From Ignavibacteria bacterium (GTDB lineage Bacteria; Bacteroidota; Ignavibacteria; Kapaibacteriales; UBA2268): 64,000 nucleotides of DNA. The notes below the pieces were generated by a model. It saw only the letters and a program-made list of their open reading frames with translations. It was not told the DNA's origin and ran no database searches. This document shows, one piece after another, positions 1 through 8,550 of the stretch; the stretch's first letter is position 1, and each line of letters begins with the position of its first letter. A program made the position numbers and the translations under genes. Location: contig JAAYTD010000026.1 in assembly GCA_012518115.1 (NCBI GenBank), forward strand, positions 1 to 64,000. The letters run 5' to 3'.

Positions 1-2
1 TT

Positions 3-1112
3 ATTGTAAATGATGATGGTGGAATAGACAGTACTACAACAAATTTAGAAGCATTAGCAAAAGTAGAGATTTTAGATTGTACTAATTCCAAGCTTATTAC
101 CATAGATGAATTAATTATACATATGCCAAATTTAAAGACGTTAATATGTAGCAATACTTCTTTAATTGAATTAGATGTGAGTGAAAATATAAATTTAATA
201 ACACTAGCTTGTTATAATAATCAAATAAGTAAATTATATTTAAACAAAAACATAAAATTAAAAGAATTACATTGTTATAACAATAAACTAATCAACTTGG
301 ATTTAAGTAAAAACTTAGAACTAACGTCCTTAAAATGTAATAATAATTTATTAGCTGATTTAGACGTGAGCAATAACGTAAATTTAGAAACCTTACATTG
401 TTCTGATAATCAACTAAATAACTTAGACATAAGTAATAGCATAGAACTAACGTCCTTAAAATGTAATCATAATCAATTGACTAATTTAGACGTGAGTAAG
501 AATATAAAATTAAAAGAATTGCATTGTTTTAATAATCAACTAAGAAACTTAGATGTGAGTAAAAGTATAAATTTAATACAACTATGTTGTTTTGATAATC
601 AATTGACTAATTTAGACTTAAGCAAGAATATAAAATTAGAAGCCTTATATTGTTATAAAAATCAATTAACTAATTTAGACATGAGTAGTAATATAAAATT
701 AAAAGAATTGTATTGTGAAAATAATCAAATAACTAGCTTAGATATCAGTCCATTAACAAGCTTAACCAAACTAAACTGTTGTAATCAAGCAGAAGGTTTT
801 ATTCTATATTTAACTAATGCACAAAAAAGCAAATTTACTGAAGCAAACTATTGCAATGCTATACTTAAAGAAAAAAACGGAAGTATTTGCGAAGTAGAAT
901 GGTTAGATATTTATCCTAATCCTACTGTGGGTAAGTTTTTTATTGTAAATAAATTCTTTACTGATGAAATAAAAATATTTAATGTAGCAGGCGAAGTTTT
1001 ATATAGAACAATACTTAACGACGAAAAAACAGAAATTGATATTTCAAATCTGCCTGCGGGAGTATATTTAGTAATAACAAAAGGAAAGATAGGAAAAGTT
1101 GTTAAAAATTAG
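3..1112 (+). CDS. Leucine-rich-repeat secreted protein with T9SS C-terminal sorting domain (5' partial; frame is open to the window start)
   Basis: About 21-aa repeats LxxLxCxxNxLxxLDxSxN; C-term LDIYPNPTVGKFF...IKIFNVAGEVLY...IDISNLPAGVYLVITKGKIGKVVKN is typical of T9SS type A domains. Upstream of the tracked ATG (123) the same frame reads IVNDDGGIDSTTTNLEALAKVEILDC... with no stop, so the real start is outside the window. Confidence 0.85.
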   Translation: MVNDDGGIDSTTTNLEALAKVEILDCTNSKLITIDELIIHMPNLKTLICSNTSLIELDVSENINLITLACYNNQISKLYLNKNIKLKELHCYNNKLINLDLSKNLELTSLKCNNNLLADLDVSNNVNLETLHCSDNQLNNLDISNSIELTSLKCNHNQLTNLDVSKNIKLKELHCFNNQLRNLDVSKSINLIQLCCFDNQLTNLDLSKNIKLEALYCYKNQLTNLDMSSNIKLKELYCENNQITSLDISPLTSLTKLNCCNQAEGFILYLTNAQKSKFTEANYCNAILKEKNGSICEVEWLDIYPNPTVGKFFIVNKFFTDEIKIFNVAGEVLYRTILNDEKTEIDISNLPAGVYLVITKGKIGKVVKN

Positions 1113-1133
1113 GAAAGAATAATTCAATTTTAA

Positions 1134-1168
1134 TTTGTTTTTTAATTCATATTATTTTTGTATTTTTG
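1134..1168 (+). promoter_or_regulatory. Candidate Bacteroidota-type promoter with two adjacent -7-like boxes
   Basis: TTTG at 1134-1137; TATTTTTG at 1153-1160 and again at 1161-1168, both matching TAnnTTTG; upstream of the WG-repeat gene. Confidence 0.4.
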
Positions 1169-1319
1169 AAATAATTGAAAATTTTATAAAACAAATTATG
1201 TTTCAAAACACATAGCTATCATTATTTAATGAAATGTAGTGTTTAATAAATAAACAACGGCGTAACCTGAAAAGCCGAATAATAAAGAGAGTAGGAAAAA
1301 TTTTAACAATAAAATAAAT

Positions 1320-2537
1320 ATGAAAAAAAATGTTTTTTTAGCATTCCTTTTTATTGGATTGCTTATGCAAATGGCATTTAGCCAAAATAAAAATGAAAAG
1401 GAGTTACGCCCTTTTCAAAAATACGACAAATGGGGTTTTGTTGATAAGAATGGCAAGATAGTAATTCCTCTCAACTATGATTATGTATATCCTTTTTCCG
1501 ATGGTTTAGCTCAAGTTCAGTTAAATGACAAATACGGATTTGTTGATAAGAATGGCAAAGAAATAACTCCTATAAAATATGATGAAGTTTGGGATTTTTC
1601 TGACGGTTTAGCAATAGTTAAGTTAAATGGAAAATGTGGATTTATTGATAAAAATGGCAAGGAAATAACTCCTATAAAATATGATGTTGCAGATCCTTTT
1701 TCCGGCGATTTAGCAAGAACTCAATTAAACGGCAAATACGGCTTTGTCGATAAAAATGGCAAAGAAGTAACTCTAATAAAATATGATAGTACTTGGGATT
1801 TTTCCGACTATAGTTTAGCATGGGTTGAGTTAAACGGCAAATGGGGTTTTGTTGATAGAAATGGCAATTTAGTAACTCCGATAAAGTATGATGGTGTCTC
1901 TAATTTTCTTGACGGTTTAGCAATAGTTAAGTTAAATGGCAAATGGGGTCTTATTGATAAATCCGGCAAAGAAGTAATTTCAATAAAATATGATGATGTC
2001 CGTAACTTTTCCGATGGTTTAGCAAGGGTTAAATTAAATGACAAATATGGGTTTGTCGATAAAAATGGCGAAATAGTAATTCCAATAAAGTATGATGACG
2101 CTTGGGATTTTTCCGAGAGTTTAGCAAGGGTCCAATTAAGTGATAAATGTGGGTTTATTGATAAGAATGGCGAGGTAGTAATTCCAATAAAGTATGATGG
2201 TGATAATGATAATGATAATGATAATGATGATGAGTGTGTTGCTCGATATATTTTTCTTGACGGTTTAACTAAGGTTAAGTTAAATGGAAAATACGGATTT
2301 ATTGATAAGAATAACAATGCAGTAATTCCAATAAAGTATGATAATGTTTGGGATTTTTCTGACGGTTTAGCAAAGGTTAAGTTAAATGACAAATATGGGT
2401 TTGTCGATAAAAATGGCGAAATAGTAATTCCAATCCAATATGATAATGCATCTCGTTTTTACAGCGGTTTAGCAAGTGTTCGGTTAAATGGCGAAAAGTT
2501 CTTTATCAATACAAATGGTATGATAGTGATGGATTAG
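1320..2537 (+). CDS. WG-repeat protein with signal peptide
   Basis: N-term MKKNVFLAFLFIGLLMQMAFSQ signal; many copies of KYGFVDKNGKxxxPIKYDxxxxFSDGLAxVKLN. Confidence 0.9.
   Translation: MKKNVFLAFLFIGLLMQMAFSQNKNEKELRPFQKYDKWGFVDKNGKIVIPLNYDYVYPFSDGLAQVQLNDKYGFVDKNGKEITPIKYDEVWDFSDGLAIVKLNGKCGFIDKNGKEITPIKYDVADPFSGDLARTQLNGKYGFVDKNGKEVTLIKYDSTWDFSDYSLAWVELNGKWGFVDRNGNLVTPIKYDGVSNFLDGLAIVKLNGKWGLIDKSGKEVISIKYDDVRNFSDGLARVKLNDKYGFVDKNGEIVIPIKYDDAWDFSESLARVQLSDKCGFIDKNGEVVIPIKYDGDNDNDNDNDDECVARYIFLDGLTKVKLNGKYGFIDKNNNAVIPIKYDNVWDFSDGLAKVKLNDKYGFVDKNGEIVIPIQYDNASRFYSGLASVRLNGEKFFINTNGMIVMD
2202..2225 (+). repeat. In-frame 6-bp microsatellite (GATAAT)x4
   Basis: gataatgataatgataatgataat followed by gatgatgag; encodes DNDNDNDNDDE inside the WG-repeat protein. 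Confidence 0.95.
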
Positions 2538-2617
2538 TTTTTTGCAACGAAATAAAAACAAAAGGAAAAATAGGAAAAGTTGTTAAAAATTAGTAGAAAG
2601 TAATTTTTAATTCATAT

Positions 2618-2655
2618 AAACTGCTTATTGATTTTTTCAGTAAGCAGTTTTTTTA
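2618..2655 (+). terminator. Rho-independent terminator after WG-repeat gene
   Basis: AAACTGCTTA-ttgattttttcag-TAAGCAGTTT followed by TTTT. Confidence 0.85.
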
Positions 2656-2659
2656 TTGA

Positions 2660-2710
2660 CTACCCCGTCAGGCTTCGCCTGCCATCCCTTCGTTCCAAAG
2701 GGAAATTTTT
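2660..2710. repeat. Dispersed intergenic two-hairpin repeat, copy 1
   Basis: ctaccccgtCAGGCttcGCCTGccatCCCTTcgttccaAAGGGaaattttt; similar sequence at 5114-5156 and 13580-13630. Confidence 0.8.
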
Positions 2711-2727
2711 AAACTAATATACAGTTC

Positions 2728-2749
2728 AATTTTGGTATAAACCAAAATT
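2728..2749. repeat. Perfect inverted repeat (9-bp stem, 4-nt loop)
   Basis: AATTTTGGT-ataa-ACCAAAATT. Confidence 0.8.
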
Positions 2750-2795
2750 TTAAAGCTTTATTCGTCAATAAATTAGTTCGCTGCTTCATGGAAGT

Positions 2796-3824
2796 TTAGG
2801 AAGATTTAAATTTCATATTGGTTGTTTTAGAAATTATCAGCATGAATATCCCGGCAACAAGCAACCAAAAAACTAATCTTGCACGTCGCATAAGTGTAGC
2901 CACAAACCATACTTCGTTGCTTTTAATTCCAATGGCAGCCAACATTACTTTGTTGCCGTACTCTTCTACGCCTATTTGTCCCGGAATAAACGCTCCCAGA
3001 GTAATGAAAAATATTACTCCCATTTGTACTGCTATCGCGTCTATCATTGCAACATTCAACCCTAATATTTTGAAAATAATGTAAAATTCTACGGCAAGGA
3101 AAATCCAATGCAACGAACATAACAAAAAGGAAATTATGAAACGTACTTTGTTCGCCACGAAGAAGTCTGATGAAATTTTATTTATGTTATATACCGATGA
3201 AATCACTTTATCGGTTAAAAAAGACCAATTTTTCTTTTTTGAGATATATTCCACAGTTTTTCCAAAAGAAAGCTTGGGATTTAGCAGATAAACCATAAAA
3301 AAGTAGATCAAAACAGCTATTAGCACAACCGTAATAATGATATTGAGTAGATTTGAGCTGTCGCCGGCTTTTACAACAAGCAGATAAACCACTGAAATAA
3401 GCGCCAGAAAAACTCCCGATATCAGTAGCAAAATACGAATCATCGCAATGGAACTCAAGCTGTATGAAGTATCAACCCCGCGTTTATGTAGATAGACTGT
3501 TTTTATTCCTTCGCCGGCAATAATTCCCGTAGGATTAAATGTAGTAAGTATTTCGCCCACGTGTTTAATCATAAACAGGTTCAAAAAACCTATCTTTTTA
3601 CTCTCTTCACCCAACATCAATTTCCATGCAACGGTGGATGATGCATAAGCCAAAAGAGAAGCTGCCAGTACGCCCACAAACATTCCCGGCATTTGTTTCA
3701 GATAGTTTCCCAACTGCCGAAAGTCCACGTTTGAGATGAACCTTCCCACCAATATCAACACAAATACCAATAATATAGCGACAATTTGTTTCTTATATTT
3801 TTTTAAAAATGTAATGAATTTCAT
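2796..3824 (-). CDS. Lysylphosphatidylglycerol synthase TM region/UPF0104-like flippase-type membrane protein
   Basis: Multi-TM protein; motifs FNPTGIIAGEGIKTVYLHKRG and FIPGQIGVEEYGNKVMLAAIG typical of the AglD/UPF0104 family. Confidence 0.75.
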   Translation of the reverse strand: MKFITFLKKYKKQIVAILLVFVLILVGRFISNVDFRQLGNYLKQMPGMFVGVLAASLLAYASSTVAWKLMLGEESKKIGFLNLFMIKHVGEILTTFNPTGIIAGEGIKTVYLHKRGVDTSYSLSSIAMIRILLLISGVFLALISVVYLLVVKAGDSSNLLNIIITVVLIAVLIYFFMVYLLNPKLSFGKTVEYISKKKNWSFLTDKVISSVYNINKISSDFFVANKVRFIISFLLCSLHWIFLAVEFYIIFKILGLNVAMIDAIAVQMGVIFFITLGAFIPGQIGVEEYGNKVMLAAIGIKSNEVWFVATLMRRARLVFWLLVAGIFMLIISKTTNMKFKSS

Positions 3825-5035
3825 TTTTGATTTGTTACTTTTTTACGTAATTGGGCAAGTGATACAATATCGTTAAAGTATTCGTCCGTTAAATTTTCCC
3901 AACTGAATAATTCTGCATATTTCCTCGCTTCCTCCTGCATTTGTTGTTTTAAATAAGGATTTTCCAATAACAACTTGATTTTACTCACATAATCTTTGGC
4001 ATTATTTGGTTCACATAAAAAACCTGTTTCACCATCTTTCACCAAAGCCTGCGAACCACCGCCACGTGCTATCACAGGAGTACAACCGCAGGCTGTAGCT
4101 TCAGCAACCACACTTCCATACGACTCCGAGATTGACGGAAACACGAATATATCGGTAGATGCGTATAATTTGCCCAATTCATCGTGCGACAGATAGCCTA
4201 AAAAATGAGCTCTTGGCATTCGTGCTCGTGCGTCGGGTTCAGCTACGCCTTTGCCTGCCACTATAAAATTTACATCTATCCCTTGGGCAATTACTTCATC
4301 GTAAATATCGAAAAGTGTTTCTATGTTTTTCTCCCACACAATTCGCGAAGCATAAAGCAAGCTGGGTTTATCGTTTCCCGTTATACTTCGAATATAATTT
4401 TTATCGGCTCTTTTCTGATTAAAAATATTCAAATCAAGCCCTCTAGCCCACTGTTTAAGCAATTTTTCGTCTATTCCGTAACCGACGAGTTCCTGAATCA
4501 TTACTGTTGTAGGTACATAAACAACACTACAGCCATTATAAAATTTTCGACTTATCTTAATGACCAGATTTTTAAATGGCTTAATTAAGAAAGGTATCCA
4601 TTTTAAATAATAAGGCACATAGGAAATATAGTGTGTGTGATAAATGGAAAGCACCGGAATATTGTTTTCTTTGGCATAATTCAATCCAAAAAAGCCTAGT
4701 GGAGATGGCGTGGAAATATGAATTACATCGGGATTAAACTCCGATAAAGCGTTCTGTAACTTATTTTTTGTCAAAGAAGGCAACGACATTTTATAAGAAG
4801 CGTTGACCAGAATGGTTACCGCGGGAATTTTTACCACTTTATGAGAAAACGAATGTGTTGGTGAAACTCCGCATAAAAAGATGTATTCAAACTTGTTTTC
4901 GGGAATCCGATCGATAATCTGATACATCGTTTTTATCGCTCCATCGTAATCTTTCGTTAAAACATCTGCAAAAAAAGCTACCCTTATTTTGCGTGATTGT
5001 TGTTTATTTGATAGTAGTTCTATGCCTTTTTCCAC
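3821..5035 (-). CDS. Glycosyltransferase family 4-type (GT-B)
   Basis: VAFFADVLTKDYDGAIKTMY...HISTPSPLGFFGLNYAKENNIPVLSIYHTHY...SISESYGSVVAEATACGCTPVIARGGG; overlaps the flippase-like gene start by 4 bp. Confidence 0.9.
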   Translation of the reverse strand: MEKGIELLSNKQQSRKIRVAFFADVLTKDYDGAIKTMYQIIDRIPENKFEYIFLCGVSPTHSFSHKVVKIPAVTILVNASYKMSLPSLTKNKLQNALSEFNPDVIHISTPSPLGFFGLNYAKENNIPVLSIYHTHYISYVPYYLKWIPFLIKPFKNLVIKISRKFYNGCSVVYVPTTVMIQELVGYGIDEKLLKQWARGLDLNIFNQKRADKNYIRSITGNDKPSLLYASRIVWEKNIETLFDIYDEVIAQGIDVNFIVAGKGVAEPDARARMPRAHFLGYLSHDELGKLYASTDIFVFPSISESYGSVVAEATACGCTPVIARGGGSQALVKDGETGFLCEPNNAKDYVSKIKLLLENPYLKQQMQEEARKYAELFSWENLTDEYFNDIVSLAQLRKKVTNQK

Positions 5036-5113
5036 TTAAAGAATCAATTATTAAAACAATTGTTTATCAAAAAAAGAGATGGAAAATAGATTTTATGTAA
5101 ATACAAATTTTAT

Positions 5114-5156
5114 TCAAACTTCGTTTGCCATCCCTTCAAATTGAAGAGAATTTTTT
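5114..5156. repeat. Dispersed intergenic two-hairpin repeat, copy 2 (lacks the 5' CTACCCCG block)
   Basis: tCAAACttcGTTTGccatcccTTCAAaTTGAAgagaatttttt. Confidence 0.7.
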
Positions 5157-5167
5157 AAAAATATTTT

Positions 5168-8100
5168 TTAGAAATCTAATCCTAATGAAACCATATAATA
5201 CGGTTTTGACCAACCTGAAAATTCATTTCGCCATCCCATATCAAACTTAACAGGTAAGCCTAAAATAATAGCACGAAGTCCCCAACCTGCACTCATCAGC
5301 AAGTTAGCAGGTTTTCTAACGCCATTTGCATCGTGCTGAGTAATTTTAAAATCATCTGTCCAAGTACCACCTACATCAAGAAAAGCATTTCCCATAACTC
5401 CTTGAATTATTAATGGAATACCACCTGTCATTAGTGCCATAAAAATAGGAAAACGGTATTCTATATTAGCAAGAAAAAATTTATTTCCCATCAACTCACA
5501 AACCGGATAAGCACGCATAGGCATTAAAAAGTTTTGCATAAAAGCAAAATCTTCAGGCTCTTGTAAACTAAAATTACCCGATTTAAAAGAAGAATTTATC
5601 CAATTATTTACCCCACCCATATAGAAAGTTTGCGATCGTCCTCCAAAGCTTGCTCCACCTGATCCACGTAAAGCAAAGCTCATAAAATTAGGAATTATTT
5701 CAATATATTGTCTTGCATCAAAAGTAAGCGTTATAAAATCTGAAGAATTTTCTGTAAATTTAGGTGATACTAAAGCTCTAAAATTAAAACGTGTTCCTCT
5801 CGTTGGAGCATAAATTCCATTCAATGTATTGTCTAAAACAAACTGGAATTCAGGCACTAGTAAAAATCTACTTATAGATTCATAACTTGGCATTTCCGTG
5901 TTTTCTTTCGCTGCATTAACTAAATTTAATTTGAGCTCTACTCGCTTAAATAAATCAAATGCATATTTAGAACCAAGTACAGCACCTGTATTTCTATAAG
6001 AATATAGATAGTTAGCATTGTAATCTTGCAAATAATTCCAAACATAAGCCGAATAATTATAAAGAGAGAAGCTATAATCAATTATTTGAGTATTGTAAAA
6101 ATATGAAGCATAAAACTGACTATTTTTCAAATCAGTCAAAAAATAAGCTTGTAGAAATATTTGATGATTTCCCATTATATCGCTAAACATAACCGCTCCA
6201 TTTCCTTGCAATCCGTAAAATGTCGAAACTCCCGGATTAATCAATAATGCGTCTAAAGAAAAATTAACTTGGTAATCTTTTTCTATGTATTGTTCATCAA
6301 ACAAGGAATTATTTTCAGGGTTTGATAAGTGCTCATGTTCTATAGGCTGAATTACTTCTGTATTTGGTTTTAGGAATTGTTGCGAAGAAAAATCGACAAT
6401 GAAATCACCATAAGCAATAGGCTCATCTGTATCTTTAGAATCAATTATATCTATATCTTCATGCTCCAACAGAAAATTTATTTTCTCTATATTACCTTTC
6501 ATAAAGTTTGTTAAAGGGAGCTCTGTCTCCACTATAGTTTGTTCAAAAGGATTACGCAACAAAAATATATCATATCCACCTTCTATCTGTGTTGCAAATA
6601 TAAGATTTAGATTGTCTGGTGTCATAGAAAGTTGCGTTATTCCTGTTGCTGAATTTGTAATAGGTCTTTCAGTTTTTGTCTCTATCGTATATTCATATAT
6701 ATTTCCAATACCGTTTTTAGTAGATACATACAGCAACTTTTTATTATCGGAAGAAACGACTAACGAAATTTTAGTTACATCAGGTTCATAGCTAATTCTT
6801 TTTATTTCTCTACTTTCTATATCTACATTATAAATATCACATTGCTCAAAATTTGTATTCCAAATTTTCATTTTATCGTTTGTTACATCTTTCGTTAAGT
6901 TATCGCCTCTATCGGAAATATAATATAAAGTTTTGGAATCAGGTGCCCATGTCGGTGCTTTATCAGAAAAAATATCATTTGTAATGTTATAGACTTTTTT
7001 ATCATTTAAGTTATAATAAAATAAATCGCTTTGATTGTTTTTTATTCCTACAAATGCAATTTTTTCACCATCGGGCGACCATACAACTGATGTTATTGAA
7101 GCAAATCCCGGCTTTATTTTCTCATAATCTTCTTTTTCTACATCAACAATAAAGATAGCATCTTCCCCACCAGATTTAGCAGAAACTACAATTTTTTTCC
7201 CGTCAGGCGACCAAGATATTCCGGGAGTTAATACGTTCAATTGCTCAAAATCATTTTGTCTAGCGCTACTAATTATTTTTTTAGGCTTTTTTTCTTTATC
7301 TTTCTCTGAAGGAGTAGTAGAAGAAACAAATATCGCAAATATTCCACCATCTAAATCAGAAATATAAGCCATTTTTTCACCATTAGGCGAAATTGCAGGC
7401 GAAGAAAAATAGAAGCATTGTTGTTTTTTATGATTAGTCAAAGCAGTAGCGAACTCTTTTGGACTTTTATAAACAGTAATATCAGGCCAATAATTTTTTC
7501 TCACATTAGTTTGCCACACATCTGAAAAATCTTCTAACGATAACCCAAAAGTATTTTCAAACGCTAAATCAAGATTGCGATAATTCTTAAGCTTATTTAA
7601 TAGTTCAGTAATTTTTGCCTTTCCATATTTATTTGCAACATAATCATAGAAAGTCTGACCTGCACGATATGCTAAATATCCACTTATATTATCTAAAGAA
7701 GGTAGATTTTCGCTCATTGTTAAATCGCGCATAAACATATCGGTTTCTATGTTCATCCCACCTAAGCTTTCCCATTCAGCGAGTCCCTCATTCAACCAAA
7801 GTGGCAAGAAAAATACTCCTGTTGTTGTCAGCGCAGTCTGGACTGTACCACCATAAAACATATCATTGATAACAGCATGAACTAACTCGTGATGTAACAC
7901 ATGGCGAAGTTGAGAATAATCACCTTGGAATGGAACAACTACACGATTTTTATATAGCTCCGTAACTCCTCCTATACCTTGACTTAGATATAAATCAATT
8001 ACGTTAGTTTGTTGGAAGTCGTTATGCGAATCGTAAACCACAACCGCTATGCGTTGAGTTAACTTGAAATTCAAAGTGTTTTGTACTGAAATCAATGCTT

Positions 8101-8332
8101 TTTCTAATGCTTGTGCTGAAAATTCGGCAAGATATTTACTACCTTTATTATAATAAACATCAAAATGTTTGCTTTCTATGTATTTCCAATCAAACACTTT
8201 ATATTGAGCTTTGTTTTTACCGAAATATTGAGCTTGTACAATAAAACTTTTAGAAAAGAACAAAAATAATACAATGCAAAAGGTGTATAATATAGTTTTA
8301 TTTTTCATTTTTCTACTATCTATTGTCTGCAT
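5168..8332 (-). CDS. Secreted gluzincin-like peptidase + TolB/PD40 beta-propeller + BamA-like outer-membrane beta-barrel fusion
   Basis: HHELVHAVINDMF (HExxH) followed by LWLNEGLAEWES; repeated ISPNGEKMAY/SWSPDGKKIV/VWSPDGEKIAF/WAPDSKTLYYISDRGDN; C-term barrel-like sequence (...GTRFNFRALVSPKF...) ending in aromatic MVSLGLDF. Confidence 0.8.
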   Translation of the reverse strand: MQTIDSRKMKNKTILYTFCIVLFLFFSKSFIVQAQYFGKNKAQYKVFDWKYIESKHFDVYYNKGSKYLAEFSAQALEKALISVQNTLNFKLTQRIAVVVYDSHNDFQQTNVIDLYLSQGIGGVTELYKNRVVVPFQGDYSQLRHVLHHELVHAVINDMFYGGTVQTALTTTGVFFLPLWLNEGLAEWESLGGMNIETDMFMRDLTMSENLPSLDNISGYLAYRAGQTFYDYVANKYGKAKITELLNKLKNYRNLDLAFENTFGLSLEDFSDVWQTNVRKNYWPDITVYKSPKEFATALTNHKKQQCFYFSSPAISPNGEKMAYISDLDGGIFAIFVSSTTPSEKDKEKKPKKIISSARQNDFEQLNVLTPGISWSPDGKKIVVSAKSGGEDAIFIVDVEKEDYEKIKPGFASITSVVWSPDGEKIAFVGIKNNQSDLFYYNLNDKKVYNITNDIFSDKAPTWAPDSKTLYYISDRGDNLTKDVTNDKMKIWNTNFEQCDIYNVDIESREIKRISYEPDVTKISLVVSSDNKKLLYVSTKNGIGNIYEYTIETKTERPITNSATGITQLSMTPDNLNLIFATQIEGGYDIFLLRNPFEQTIVETELPLTNFMKGNIEKINFLLEHEDIDIIDSKDTDEPIAYGDFIVDFSSQQFLKPNTEVIQPIEHEHLSNPENNSLFDEQYIEKDYQVNFSLDALLINPGVSTFYGLQGNGAVMFSDIMGNHQIFLQAYFLTDLKNSQFYASYFYNTQIIDYSFSLYNYSAYVWNYLQDYNANYLYSYRNTGAVLGSKYAFDLFKRVELKLNLVNAAKENTEMPSYESISRFLLVPEFQFVLDNTLNGIYAPTRGTRFNFRALVSPKFTENSSDFITLTFDARQYIEIIPNFMSFALRGSGGASFGGRSQTFYMGGVNNWINSSFKSGNFSLQEPEDFAFMQNFLMPMRAYPVCELMGNKFFLANIEYRFPIFMALMTGGIPLIIQGVMGNAFLDVGGTWTDDFKITQHDANGVRKPANLLMSAGWGLRAIILGLPVKFDMGWRNEFSGWSKPYYMVSLGLDF

Positions 8333-8550
8333 TTTTTTTAAGATAAATTATTTTTATATGATTTGTAATATACGTAATTATTTTAAAAAATTTACAAAAA
8401 CAATAAATATATATTAGCCAATACATACTTTAACGAAATATGGGATATGATTTTATTGTTCAAACCAAAAAATATTTTTTTATGTATAAAATTTCAATTA
8501 GATTTAATGAACGGAATTTATTATATTAGTATTTTATATAAGGTTATTCT

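Noticed and set aside
1808-2392. 194-aa minus-strand ORF
   Set aside because: Antisense of the WG-repeat gene; its repetitive sequence is the mirror of the in-frame WG repeats.
200-2500. Regular direct repeats resembling a CRISPR array
   Set aside because: The periodicity is coding (21-aa LRR and WG units), lies within open frames, and has no unique spacers or cas genes.
2818-4588. Plus-strand ORFs 2818-3084, 3996-4196 and 4205-4588
   Set aside because: Antisense to convincing flippase-like and glycosyltransferase genes; no recognisable protein features.
2796-5035. Flippase-like + glycosyltransferase pair as a novel surface-glycan system
   Set aside because: The pairing of a GT4 enzyme with a UPF0104-type membrane protein is common; only two genes and no further biosynthetic cluster nearby.
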